DNA of 64,000 nucleotides from Apus apus (GCF_020740795.1 NC_067282.1:169228274-169292273), one strand, 5' to 3'; positions 50,496-63,439 are shown, numbered from the stretch's first letter. Program-made: numbers and translations. The notes: generated by a model from the sequence alone, not told the origin.

Positions 50496-53400
50496 GCAAT
50501 ATTACTACAATGACACTTACTGACTAAATTATGGTAAGAATTAAATGTCCCCACCTGCATACTGTGCCAGGCGTCATGTTCATGCAAAATAAGATAATAT
50601 TCCTGTGAAAAGCATTTAAGATTTGCTTGAAAGACAAATTCTTCATTTGTGTCAAGCAAATAAGTTCTTACCAGCAGGTAAGAACTACTATGTAGTTTAA
50701 CTTGCCACAGAAAAACAGGAGAAATGCCAACACACCAGTTTCAACTACAGCTCCAATGAGAGATATATCAAAGTTTTGTGTCTTCCATTAGATACAGGAA
50801 TCCGGGCACCAGCATATGGGATAGCGAGTCTATTTTACCCTTGAAAAGGCAGGAAATTAAAGCAACCTTTCACAATTGAGTCCGCACACTGTAACAGATC
50901 AATGGTTTACAGTAACCATCACCATGGTATGAAGGACAGCAGTAGCATCCCAACCCTGCCAGGACCAAAATCACTGAAGAAAAGCCAAGGGAAAGAAATC
51001 AGTTCTTCAGACTAAAAACACGGAGGCCCAGTCTCTCCCAAGTTTGGAGTACAGTCCAGGAAAACCGTAAGTATCTCAGATATGCCAACTGCCCTATAGT
51101 TGCCAGCTTTTATTACAAGCATAGACCATTCCTACAGGATTTCTCAATCACATTTTCCTCAACAGAAAAGTAACAGACATATGTACAAGGAAAAGCTCAA
51201 CAGCGAGAAACACCTGAGTACCTTTGCTGCAAGATACACATTCATCATAAAGAAGGAAAAAGGCTGAGCTAAAACCTACTTTTGGGGTATTTTTTTAAAT
51301 CCCAATTAAAAAATGTGTCAGCACAGAGGTGTTTCTACCCCAACAGTCAATACTGAACCTTTACATAAAAAATATCCTGAGAGAAGTGACAGGTCTCATA
51401 ACTATGGCTGATTCTGGAAGTTGAAATAAATAAAAGGGGACATGTAGCATGGGCAGCTATGATAGCAACAGCACACAACACGACAACTTTACATTCGCAG
51501 TAATTCAGAGGAACACACTGCCTAACAGAGATTTTAGTATTTGCCAACTGAGATTCAGGCAAACACCCTGAACCACCTGAAAAGTAGGTGACAGATTAAG
51601 AACAGCTCATGTTTCAAGAAGCTTCTTGTCTCACTGCCTCACATATGGATGTGAAAGCATTTTAGAAGAGCAAATTACACAAGAAATGAAAGTACTCTGA
51701 AGACAAGAGAAGGAAACAGCAATTACAATGCCATATCCACTAATTAGAAAATAATCCATATAGTCAGTCCCAAGCATGCAATGATTGTAAGATTTTATTG
51801 TAGAAACATCAGAAATAAGTTGTTCATTTCTTTATTAAAGCCAAGGGATAATTATTTCTGTTGTCATTTCAAGTTTGAGGGAAAGACTAAAATTCTGGAG
51901 AATCACATGGCTCCAGGAAGATGGGCCTCAATAAAGATTAGCCATCATGATTTTTGCCACTCTGCCAGAAACAGTGAAGAAGAATCTTTGAAGAGTACAC
52001 TGTACTTGGAGAATCCTTGCAATACACATACACAAAGATTTACATCCATCCATACTTTATGAAAAAACCCCACACACCAGTTTATCACCAAGTTCAAAAA
52101 TAATGTTCACATCTGACAGTGATTACACAGAAGGGCCAACAAGAGAAGATGATGTCTAAGAACAGAAAATTCAAAGTCTGTTATATTAGGACTGCTGCTC
52201 TACAACTAAATAATCTAAAATATCACAACTACACAACTAAAATATCATCTGCACACTCTGCGTAAAATTGCTTATCTCTGGAAAGCAGTTTTTGGCCAAG
52301 AGCTCCTCAAATAGCTTTGATAAAAAACAATGTTATACAGTAGCAAGCAAAAATAAAACCCATTACATTTGTTTCAGAAAATGTCACTGAAAACCTGCTG
52401 ATAGGTCATCTCTTCCAGCAATAGCTAGTCATCACTACCCAGCAAAGAGAGGTTACCACTCATACAGACTTGCAAGGGACTGAATAGGGTAAGAGCACAC
52501 TAAGCCACCTCATGAAAAATGAATCAAGGTAACTGGCCAGTGAATGTAGATTGAGCCAATACTGTCCATTTAACTGGTGATTATGCCTAAAGCACAGAAC
52601 ACTCACTGCATACAGCTTCTTGGGTGGGAAGGACCATTAAGTGTGGCATTCTATGGCAGAGCATAAGAGACAAATGGCTGAAGGACAGACTATCTACAAT
52701 GCTCACAAATGTTTGGGGGAAAAAAACCAAAACTATATCAATGCCTATCCATATCCTGAAACATTAAGTACAACTTCTGTGATCACCTGAAACCCTTAAG
52801 ACAGATCTTGAAAACCACTAACCATTAAATAGTTACTTAAGAAGAAAAGTCACACACAACCTCCTAGGAAACTGTCTGAAGTTCTATGTCTTAGATCAGC
52901 CTGTGTTCATAGACAAATCAATGTGCATTTTTTTTAATCTACTTATTACTGCAAGATACGTTGCAGTTTTCTTAGTGGACAGTCTAATCACTAGTTTTTC
53001 TGATTTTAGTCTTTTAAATTTAAAAACTTGATATACAGGCTGAACAAATTCATTGTTTCAAGAATTTGATGAACAGCAGTTATAAACAGGAGCATATTTT
53101 TCCCATTAAGTACCGCTAAATGAAACAATAGGTACCAAATAAAAATACTAAAAAAAAAAAAATTAGTTACTACACAAAAGGCTAGATTCTTCCCCCAGAA
53201 TCCCTTTAAAGCACATAATGAAATCAGAGACATGCTGCCATGGATTAAGGGATCTTAGATGTAAAATACGACCATGAACCATAACTGAACAATGTCTTCA
53301 AACCCTTGATGCCATATGGGCTTAACCTCACTGAATTAGGCCAGTATCAAATACACTTTAAACTGGCATAGTGTATCACTGTCACCAAAAGAAAGAGACA

Positions 53401-53846
53401 CACCCTGCTCCCCTTACTGCTTGCTTCTACCCCCATCTTTGCGCCAGCACAAATGTTTGTGCAGCAAACTGATCCAGCTTAAACCGAACCCTCCCCTCCC
53501 TGCCCCTCCCCCAAGTCAGAGCAAACCTCAACCCAGTTCACCACATAACCATACAAGTATTTGCCTGCACAAAGGAGGAAGCAGCAGAGCAGGGTGGAAA
53601 CAAACAGGACCATGTTTTTCAATGGTGGAGCTGGTCCATGCCAGCTGTACACCTATGCAAAGCAGTTGGCTGCAGGCTGGAGTCCCATCTAGTCAGTCTC
53701 ACACCTTCAGGCCTTTGCAGAGCCGCTTCTCTTCCCTCTCTTGGATTCCCCCTCTTTGCTTGCACAGCCATTGACAGGTACCCAACTGCAGGGTAAGTCA
53801 GCAGAGAGCACCAAGTCAATTAAAAACTAACTACCAAAAAAAAAAG

Positions 53847-53920
53847 TTTCAGCCAGTTTAGCTTCCTGAATCAGCTCCTGGTGCAATCCTTACTGGCACA
53901 AGGAAGAGGAAGAAAGGAGG
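53847..53920 (+). repeat. Copy B of a possible unclassified dispersed repeat
   Basis: Shares the exact 23-nt word of 34369-34391 and the following CTGGCACAA-NN-AAGAGGA block, with a different spacer (about 30 nt here). It lies just after a run of A (53836-53845). See copy A. Confidence 0.4.
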
Positions 53921-56149
53921 CTGGGAAGGCAGAAGGTCCAATTTTGATCAGCTTGTGATGCTGTAGAAACATGCTTGTACACCGCCACATTTTAAATTCA
54001 AACTTGCCAGAGCAACTGAACATGATGATTTTAATTCATGTTACTAAGATAAAACCTTTTTCCACTTTTTCAGTAACCTAAGGAGCCACAGTCCACTTGG
54101 GCACAAGCAGCAGGAAGTTAGGCCAATTCACTACATTCACCAATTTCACTCCTCCGTGTTTAACAAAATGAAGATAGAGCATTAGTTACTCTAACTTAAT
54201 GATCCTTTCACCAGATAGTCTTTTAAATATCACTGATTAAATCACCTCAGATATTTGCATTGGAAGAACATACACCTAATAAAACAAATGCAGTCATGTT
54301 AAGTATTACCTTAACTGTAGTTTAGTATTTACAAGGCATTTTCACAATAGTTCAGGTGATTGAAGTGGTCTTACAAACCTGTCTGCTCCAGAGTGAATTT
54401 CATCCACTATTCAAAAAATTGGTCTGCCTAAACTAAAAGACCCAATGGTCACAGAAGTGAATAAAATTTAATGAAATGAGTTCAGAATCAGACCCTTTAA
54501 AAACATGGGTGCAGCTACTTTCAAGCTGATTTTTGAACAGTAAAGTATCCCAAGTAGGAGTACAGACAAACTACTAGCAATTATCTTGCTAACTTCCAAA
54601 CAACAGAATTTATTAGTGGATCATTAGATTTAGCAAGAAATTATTTCCATGGCAAGAGAATATATTTGTTTGTTTGTCCAGTTAACAAAGAAAATAATCA
54701 TATAAATTCAAAGACAAAACAGATCAACATTACAGTTCAAGAACTGTATAACTGAAGTGCCGAATCAAGATTCATGAAGCCACAAATCAGTCTTCTCACA
54801 TACTATGTATGTTTAAGAAATTCTCCTTTTCTTAAAGATTTATTCTTCCACAAGGTACCACCTGTCCATTGCAAAAAAATAAGATAATCTTTCTTCTCTT
54901 TAAGATAAATGTCTTGCACTATGAAGAAGTGTTTCAAACTACGCTGACTATAACAATTGTACAGAAACAATAACAGTTTATTTTGACTACAACTCACTAC
55001 CAACATTTAAACAAGACACTGAGCTGGAAAGTGAGCAAAACCCTGGAAAGCCATTTAAACAGATACACATACAACTGCTGGTGCAGTTTCAACAAGGATT
55101 TTCAAAGCATTCCAGACACAGAGGCAAATAAATTCAAGGAATCTCAGTCAAGGAATAATGTTCTTCATCACTTCCCATTTGGAACAGAGCTCACAAGTTC
55201 TGGACTTGAACTGGTGATTTATACTGATACAGGCTTCTTTTTGAGCAGGCATAGGCAGGTGTGCTTTTCAAATGCACTTGCTAACTGAGTAAAACAGACA
55301 ACGAACTTCTCTGGCAGTTCTGCTGACTAACAAGATGACAGGTTGCTTACTGGATCTGAACCCATGTGTCTTAATAGAAAGTCTGTTTTAACACAGCAAT
55401 AAATCTTAGACAAATTAGGTTTTCGTTCCCCTAAATACATTATAGGGCTAGCAGAGCAGATTTAATGACAGATTCATAATACAGAATTACAGCAAACACT
55501 AACACTATTAAAGCAAGATAAAAAAAAATACTGACACAGACATCTTTTGCTCATTACACTAAAAGTCACTGGCACTAACACTTTAAGTAAAAAAAAAAAA
55601 AGTAAAATAAATTCAAAGACTATTCAAAAAAGTCACAAATAAAATACTCATTCAAAATATGGGTATCAAACCACAGCTGGCAACTTTTTCAACGCTTACT
55701 AAAATCAGCCCCAATTTCTACAGTATGTATTTATTGCAACAAGAGTATTATTTTCCACTCACCGTCTGACAACATTCCTAGTGATTTCTAATCATTATTA
55801 TCGGTTCTTATCCACTAACATTGAACAAGATGTAGCGACCAGAAAGATACGAAACGTGCCTTCCTTTTCCAGAAAATCAAGTTGAGATGAACAAGCAAGT
55901 CAAACTAGTACCAAGACTCCTTTTGACCTTTACAATTCTTCTTATCTGTCCTTACTACGATCACATCTAGGGAGACGTCACAGGAAGGGGAGTTTAAAAT
56001 GATGAGCAAGTAGGCTAGGTATCACTTTCATTCATACGCAGCACAGCTTTGAAAAGCCTGGAGGACTCCCTTTCCCTGGGAGACTCAGCCTGCTGACCCT
56101 AAACCCACTGACCCGACAGAGCTCTCAATCAGCCTCTGGGCTCGCACCT

Positions 56150-57450
56150 CGAAAGCCCCTGGGCTCGCTCGGCGACGTGCAACAGCAAATGCACTTCTCC
56201 GGAGAGGCATGTGACAGAAGCAGCTGACCTAGGGAAGGTGCAGGCGCTTGACAGGTCACCCAAGATGGGACTGAGCTACCGGACGCACCGAGCACGAGAG
56301 GCAGGCGGCCAGGCAGCCGGGGCCCGCACCCCGCGCCAGACCTGCCTCCAGCAAACCCGCCGCCAGGACAACCCCAACGCCCCGTCTTTTGTTTTTAAAC
56401 TCGCACTCCGCTCACACACCCCCGCCCCAGCCCCGGAGCGAGGCGCTGATCCCCCCCGCGGCCTTCCCCGCCCACAAACAACCCGCGGCCGCAGCCCCCC
56501 CAGGCCCCCGCGCTCCTGCTGGTCCCCGCCCCGGGGCTCCCCGGCCGGCCCCAGCGCCCGCCGCCCCCCGCAGCGAGACGCCGCACCCCGGACCCCCACC
56601 TCCTACCGCAGGACACATTCCAGCCCGGCTCCCACGGGAGCAGGCGAGACACGCGGCTGCTCCCACCCACCCACCCACGGGCGGGCCGGGCCCGGCCCCG
56701 AGAGCCTCCGCTGCTGCCCCCTCCCAGCGGACCCGGCTGGGAAGCCCCGCGGGAGGGAGCCGGGGAGGGGGGCAGAAGGACCAGCACTCACCTCCGCCAT
56801 CAGCCCCGCGCTGGCCGCCGCGCCGAGCCGGCCGGGCCGCCTGTGACGGGCGAGAGGGCGGCCCCGCGCCCCGCGCCCCGCGGCGGTAACGGCGGCGGTA
56901 ACGGCGGCGCCTCCCGACCGCGGCGGCGACAGGGCCTCGCGCTGGGCCGGACTCCGCCGCGACAACTTCCGGGGCACGGCGCGAGCGCCTTCCGGCGGCG
57001 GCAGCGGCCGGGGGGCGGGGGCGGCAGCGCGCGGGCGGCCGTTGGGGGCGCGCGCGGGGGCCGTTGAGCGGTGCGGCGAGAGGGCGGCCCGGTCCCCCGG
57101 GCTGGGCCCGGCCCTGCCCCGGGCGGGGGGTCCTGCCGGGGAGCGGCGGGCGGGAGGGAGGGAGCGCCCTCCGAGCGGGGCAAGGGCCGGCTGTGAGGGA
57201 GGCGGCCACCGAGCGGGTCTTGCTGGTTCCGGAGGTATATGTGTTTGTATAGATATAAAAGCCAGTAAGAAGAAAATGAAGCTGCCGTTGCGCACCCAGC
57301 TTTGGAGAGGATTGGCTCAATCGGTTTGATGCGGTTCGCTTCAAATTTCTGGCCGGGCCGCCCCCGCGCCTTGTCTTGTAGCGCGATGTCGCGGCGTTAG
57401 TTGCGGCGCTGCCCTGGTGAAGCCATCTCCGGCCCTGGAGGCTGCACTGT
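56150..57450. promoter_or_regulatory. FRS2: CpG-island promoter of FRS2
   Basis: Abrupt rise in GC and CpG against AT-rich flanks, densest at 56400-57220. It includes GC boxes (GGGGCGGGG-type runs near 57010-57022 and 57120-57130). Two CCGGAAG ETS-type sites lie on the minus strand (56965-56973 and 56987-56996), and two TAACGG MYB-type sites on the plus strand 12 bp apart (56887-56892, 56899-56904). No TATA box is evident upstream of the exon on the minus strand, as expected for a dispersed CpG promoter. Long open frames over this block on both strands are a product of high GC and are not genes. Confidence 0.85.
56792..57000 (-). other. FRS2: FRS2 first exon, non-coding (5' limit approximate)
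   Basis: Inside the CpG island the minus strand reads GGGCTGATGGCGGAG then GTGAGTGC, a perfect splice donor (GT at 56791-56790). Orientation and island position fit the first leader exon of FRS2. The transcription start is not visible; I place the upper edge loosely at the ETS sites. The ATG nine bases before the donor starts a frame that, with any of the three possible acceptors of the next exon, stops within 4-10 codons, so it adds another short upstream ORF. Confidence 0.6.
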
Positions 57451-57540
57451 TTGATAAAGTACGTGCAGCTGGAGGCGGAGGTAGACCGTGTACATATTAA
57501 AACAAAGGAACAGCAAAAAGAAATGTGGGAAATCAGAAAA
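57386..57540 (+). ncRNA. Possible divergent transcript exon
   Basis: On the plus strand, 600-750 bp from the FRS2 first-exon donor and leading away from FRS2, the sequence ends in AATCAGAAAA followed by GTGAGAG, a good splice donor at 57541-57542. CpG-island promoters often fire in both directions, so this may be the first exon of an upstream antisense non-coding RNA. The frame CAG CTG GAG GCG GAG (from 57466) looks like a coiled coil, KYVQLEAEVDRVHIKTKEQQ, but has no in-frame start and is reached only by a frame shift. I do not call it coding. Confidence 0.3.
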
Positions 57541-60500
57541 GTGAGAGTAGTGCCACACCTGCTTGTTGGGCAGCTTTTGGGAAACGCTTAACTCTCCTGC
57601 CAGGCAGTGCAAAAAACCAGCTTGTAGTTGTTCTTACTGTCACAGCCTAGACATCCTCTTGCCTGCTGCCTGTTCACAGACCAATACCTGTGACGGGTCT
57701 TGGGCCAGAAGACCTGGTAATCTGCAGGTAATCTTGATCGTGTGATTAATGTCCCAGCACATGCAGAGATCAAACACACTGCTCACAGTCCAAGCAGCCA
57801 GCAACCTGCACAAAACTCACAGCTCTGCCTCAGATCACATGAAGTATGTTTCCCTCTTGTTGTGGCTAGCTTCTTTGGCCTTGCCCTAACTTCTGACCTT
57901 TCCACCAAGCAATGCCTAGCACTGAGCTACTTGCCAAAACTGATCTGTCTATCTTACTTTCCCAGTGATTGTGCGATTTGTGTTTTGACTGTGTTTCAGT
58001 TATCTAAGGTCTTTGGCAGGAAGAAAGAATCTTGCTCTGACAGTTGCTCACCTTCCTTCCCTTCACACTTACTGCTTTGTAGCAGAAACAAGTGGGTGAC
58101 AATACTCCAGTGCCCCAATATTCATTTAATCTGTAGGCTGCACGAGAGCTGAAGAAGTTGAAGTCCGTGCAGAGATTTTCTTCAGATGTACATCCTAGAA
58201 AGGTGTTAATATCTAGAAAGAAAGGAGGAGAGGGAACACAGCTGTGGTTTAACGTTTATACCATTGCAGCTGTTGGCTTCTGTGCCTGTGAGTCAGTGCT
58301 CAGAGAGCTGCATGGATAAAGCTGAGGGAATGGGATTTTCCTATAGCTGAGTCATGTAATATGTGAAGTCATGTAGCAAACCCTGTCATCTAATATACTG
58401 TATATGCTCATATCCCATAAATGTAATATGTCAATAGACTACAGAGCAATGAGCTGTTCTTAAATATCTGCAGCGTTCCTTGTGACCCTCAGTTCCTCTG
58501 TTACAGACTTGCCTTAAAGTCTGCTTGGCATCAGTTATTGATCTCAGACTGTGAATCCAAATCCAGCCAAGTATTTGTGCATTGCAATTTTTCCATAGCT
58601 GCCTCAGCAGTGTCTGGGTGAGCAAGGAGCAACGTATCCACAAATCTCTTCTGCTGGGTCATTTATTTATTTTTCTACTCCGTCTAGCTCTCACCATGCT
58701 TTCAACAGCTCACATGAATGGCTGCATTTAAACTGTGTGACAGGATTTGTATTAAACCTGAATAGCATTGTGTCTCTTTGACAGTCAAGTTCAATGTCTT
58801 CATCAAAAGTGAAGTGCTGGTTTTGTTCACCTGCCAAACAGGTCATCTTCACTCTTCACCTGAGTGTTATTTCACCCAGCTCACCCAGATTCACTGACAG
58901 ACATAATTATGTATTTAGATACTAGAATTTTGCTGTTCTCTGTGGCTCTTAAATTTCTCTCCAAATGGTTTTCTGGCTTATAAAGGCCTTGCTGTGCCTT
59001 ATTCCTCATGGGAATTTCCAGCTGGTCACATTGTTCTTTATCTTCCTCACTTCTGAGATCTTTTGTTTTCATGACATATTGGTTACTGGTCATATCTACA
59101 GTCATTTTTGTCGTCCCAAACTGATACTATTGCAGCTCCATCCAGATGCTGTATAGATGACTGTTCTTTTGAAGACTGCATAGCTGCTTGCAGACTTCTG
59201 CAAATTATGATCTTACATTGCTTGAAGCCCTTGGATGGCATCTTCAGTTCTGTTCTAGGTCTTCCTAAGCTTTCTTTTGATCAATTTTGAAATCCGAGCC
59301 CTCTTCTATTGTTTTGCTAGAGCTCATCTTCTGTCTTTATAACAATTAGATGCTCTGCTGCCTTTAAAGCTTTTCCAGAAGTTGTTAGCCCATAGCTAAA
59401 TTTTGTGAAATTATTATTTCATTAGCTAAGCGTTTAAATGTGTTTGCTTGAATATCTCTGATAGGGTCTTATACAGTGGCTACTGGGTGTGCTAAATGCA
59501 TGGCTTTTCTAAGGCAACAAAAGTAATCATACATTTCATCATTCTCTGATTCATATCTGGTTTACCCAGTTAAGTGTTCACCTTAAAGGTATTAAATGTT
59601 AGTACTATTTAGAATTAATTCCTTTATTAACAATGAAACTTTCACCCCTAGTGAAAAATTTCAGGTTAACACCTCCTTTTTATTTAAAAATTAGAAGGTA
59701 ATCTAAATATTTTCTAAAAAATTCTCAGTCTTTAAAGAAGAAATAAGATTGAACTTCATCAGATATACTGTAGCTTGTATTTCCAGAAGTTCTCATTTCA
59801 CCATCCTTATCTGTTTCAGTATTGGTTCATAGATTTCTCTTGCTTCAATTTCTGGATTCCTACAAGATGATTCCAACGTTTTGTTGGGGTTTTGTAATGA
59901 AATTTGCACTCTGTAGGTCAAGTGCTTCTGCCTGTGACCTACATTGATTTAGGCAGTATTCAAATTTGTAAGCAAGAGAGCAGTCCAGTCACACAACATT
60001 GTAACAGCAGATTTATCTGATTAGGAAAGTGCTCCCTTATTTATCTTGTATTATTTCAAAAGTCCTGGGTCTTGACAAAGAGGGGACTCTTGGTGAATAG
60101 AATGCCAGATTCTGCATTGTCTTTCTGCAGTTTTCTTTCATATGTTGTTCAGATATTCATGGCAACAAACTTCTCAAGGGTTTGAGTAGAAGGAGTTGTA
60201 TTTATTCTTCCCAAGAACTTTGGAATCTATCCCATTTCACATACAGTTTATCTCCTCATCAGGGAAGTTTTTTCTGATCAGTATGAGATGTGTATACCCC
60301 AGCATGAAGCCTGGATGTATTTTTGGAGATGGATACTGATTCTTAATGCTTCAGCTATAAATTCTACTCTTGAAGTAAACATAGAAGACTAAACAGTCTC
60401 TCTTAAAACCATAGCAACAGCCTCATGACAAATCATGGAACTTTGCAGAAGCTTTGTTTTGTAATAAAGAAGGCCTTTGATACTGCTATAGGCACCACCT

Positions 60501-62149
60501 AACCCAGCTATAGGTGAGGGCTCTATTATAAACACGTATTTTGGGGTTTATGACTCAGCAGCAAAAGTATGTTTCTGGTTGAAGTGTGGTACAGAAGCTC
60601 ACTCTCTTTCTCTGCTGTGGGAGGCTGCCCAGAGCATAATTTTATTCTGACCCCCTCTTTCCAAAATCTATTTGACACTGTAACAAAAACAACTTTTTTT
60701 AAAAAAAAAAACCTACACATTCAATCTATAACAACATTTCAGGAGCTGGAAAACAGATTTAGAGAGAGAGCTGGACTTCGTGTGCTAGCTGAGTGGAGTG
60801 ACACTAGTGATGTCCCATTCTGCCTCCCCTCACCTGGCGCATGCCAAGTAGAATGACCCTCTGTATATCATATGAAGACATTTTTGTTTTCACAACTGAA
60901 CAAAACCCTTCCATACAGTAAGGGCTGTATAGCAGCCACCTGCGGCCTGATCCTGCACTTCTGAAGGAGGAACATCTCTTCCATAGAGTTAACAGTGCTT
61001 TCTTTTTTTCAGAAGGAGGTACAAGATTGAGTCAGTAATTTAAACCAGTAGTTTGCTACTTCCTTGAGTATTGTCATTGTTAGTTAAATGGCCATAATTT
61101 CAGTTAAAAGTGACAAAAAAAAAAGTTCAAAACCAATAGTAAATAAGACATCTTGCAGCTGGACATTTATCTCACATAGTGAAATTTCTTCTGAAATGAC
61201 TGCTGACAAACCTCTTATTCCTCTAGTATCCAGGCGAAAGTGGAGCAGACCTAGTAATTCAGTAATTCTTCAGGTGGCTGTTCATATTGTAATTTATTTT
61301 TTCTCAGTAGTATAAATTATCTTTTTCTTGTACAAATAGACCACTGACATAGTTAAAGGATCCATGAGTCCTTAGTAATGTACTGTGAAGGAGATTATAC
61401 TCATCACTGTGACAGCTGGTCAGGAGATTTTTATAGATAATACAATGAGCTGCAAAGCCGTAATTTTAAATTTAGCTATTGTCTCTGACCTCATTTTAGG
61501 CTGAGCTTGCTGTCTGAGATACCATATACTTTCCTCCTTGAGATACTAGATATTTAGTCCCTTACCATTTGAATATTTAAAGCTTAGAAAACATCACTTC
61601 AAGTGAAGCTGCCTTTTGGGCCTCCCAAGAATATATACAAATTCAGTGCTCCTCATAAATTAATGTTCAGTTTAACCAAATTAAACTGTTCTCATTCCAG
61701 TAATAAAGGCTGCTACATGCAGTTCCTGTAACTTCATGGTGTCACTTGGGATGTGCTATAACCATGTTTTTATTACACCTTCCCTAATCCTAGCCACTGC
61801 AATTGTTCAGCTGTGACTGTCTGGGCTGGACCTTTAGGAGTAGAATTAGTTTGCTAGGAAGTACACGCTAAAGCGGTCAGAGATGTTTTGGGAACCTCAC
61901 TGAAATAAGAATTTATGGAATGTAAGCACCTCCATAGCTGGGAAGCAACTGCATGAGAAATTTGAAGACAGTATTTTGGATTTAAGGATCATAAGTGTTC
62001 ATTTTCAGCATAAAAGTCCTCTTATTGGTGCAGTCACCAAGACTTGTCTCACACCAGCATATCGGTGACAGAGAGCTGGTGTGAGGCTTCAGCACACAGA
62101 CAAATATGTCAGACTGTGGAAAAACGGACATGGGTTTTTGTAGATAGAG
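57541..62149. other. Upstream intergenic region, no gene recognised
   Basis: AT-rich sequence upstream of the FRS2 promoter. Open frames are at most about 136 codons and have no family resemblance I can recognise. In mammals YEATS4 lies upstream of FRS2 in the same orientation; no YEATS4 exon is seen here. No tRNA or other RNA gene recognised. Confidence 0.55.
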
Positions 62150-63430
62150 AAGCTTTGTCATAATTAGAAAGTTCTTTGTTGAACAATGAACTGATAAACC
62201 AGGGTGATACATTCATTGTGATTTCAAAAGAGGTTTTGGCACAGTCTCTCACCAGTGCTGCTAATGAACATTAGTTGTCATAGGTTAGGAAGGAAGGCTG
62301 TCTTGTGAATTAGTAACTAGCTGGAAAAGAGGGGTTAATGGGGTAGCAATAGTCATTTTTTACACCAGAGAGTTACAATTGAATTCCCAGAGGGATTCAT
62401 GCTGGGACTTGCACTACTTAGCATACTCAGAAATGGTCTTAGAAAGAGTAAGGAAGCAGCACAGTTTGCTGCTGATGCAAAATCCATTCTAGTAGTGGAA
62501 TATGAAGCTGACAGCAAGGAATTGCAAAAGGGTCTCCTTCTGCTGAGCAGCATGTTAAACTAGAAGCTGAAATTCAGTCTCAATAAATGTAAGGTAATGG
62601 TAATGCATACAGGCAAAACCAATCTTAACTGTATGTGCCTAATGGTAAATTCAACATCTGCTGTTATTGCTGTAGAGACAGTTCTTACAGTCTCTATAGG
62701 TAATTCTTTGGAAAATTAATTTCCAGGCCCAAGTAAAAAATACTGGAAATTATGAGAAAAGGAAGACAGAATGGAGTAGAAAACATAGGGACATCTTTGT
62801 GCAGATCAGTCATGTGGCCACATCTAGAGAGCAGTATGAAGCTCTCGTTTCCCAGGTCTGAAAGAAGGTAAAGGTAGAAAAAAAAATACAACATAGAATA
62901 GTTTCTGTTTAAAACATGACTGCCAAAACTTGCACTTTTGCCTTTGAAAATGACAAAAGTGACAATGCCTGGGTGATCGAGGGAAGGTGATTGATTTATA
63001 TGAACTGGTAGTTTGTGGAGAGAAGGTTGAGAGATCTCCATTACTTTTTCTAGTGAGTGGGCACACAAGGGAAATAATGGACAGCAGGTTTAAAACAATC
63101 AAAAGGTAGTATTTCTTACAGATGCTGCAGAACTAAACTATGGAGCTCACTGCTTCCAGAAATGTGGAAGCTAAAACTACCATTACTTTCAAAAAGGGAT
63201 TAAATTCAAGAGGGAAGCAATGCATTGGCAGCTATTAAATTGAACGGAATACGGTGGCCTTTGGTTCAAGTTTTCCCTAACGTATGATTTACTGAAAACC
63301 CTGATTATATATCAAAAAGGATTGTGCTATACCTTTATACTCTCTTTCTGACTGCTCAGTCATGGTCATAAAGATCAGAAGCAAGTTAAGTGTACCTATG
63401 CAGTCTGATGCAGCATGGCTGTTTTGCAGC
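62150..63430 (+). mobile_element. Ancient CR1 LINE, RT region to 3' end, heavily decayed
   Basis: Plus strand. Old CR1 wording occurs in the right order. First TTTTGGCACAGTCTCTCAC (about 62235), corresponding to the KAFDTVSH region. Next GTTACAATTGAATTCCCAGAGGGATTCATGCTGGGACTTGC (62372-62412, the PQG...LG region), then CAGTTTGCTGCTGATGCAAAATCC (62463-62486, the FADDTK region, with the second catalytic Asp replaced by Ala). Then CTCAATAAATGTAAGGTAATGGTAATGCATACAGG, GACAGCAGGTTTAAAACAATCAAAAGGTAGTATTTCTT (63080-63118), and an end near CAGTCTGATGCAGCATGGCTGTTTTGC (63400-63427). Many stops and indels are present. It is the same old group as 22860-23615 by its 3' end. Confidence 0.7.
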
Positions 63431-63439
63431 TAATACAGG

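Larger units (their letters stand above)
21937..56791 (-). other. FRS2: FRS2 first intron, about 34.9 kb
   Basis: Runs from donor GTGAGT at 56791-56786 to the leader exon near 21936. AT-rich, with sparse transposons. CR1 pieces lie at about 22860-23615, 31316-32280, 36235-36425, 36426-37045, 41540-42415 and 50445-50495. Simple repeats lie at 29352-29394, 31236-31261 and 49680-49696, and there is a 36-bp tandem duplication at 47794-47865. In the gaps 23615-29350, 29400-31235, 32285-36235, 37045-41540, 42415-47790, 47870-50445 and 50500-56150 I recognise no exon or RNA gene, apart from two diverged related segments near 34370 and 53850. Open frames here are short and lack coding character. Confidence 0.7.

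Noticed and set aside
56211..57344. Long open frames (up to 310 codons) on both strands over the GC-rich block
   Set aside because: Several overlapping frames on both strands all stay open, with Pro/Arg/Gly/Ala-rich composition. This is what a CpG island gives by chance, and a splice donor of the FRS2 leader lies inside.
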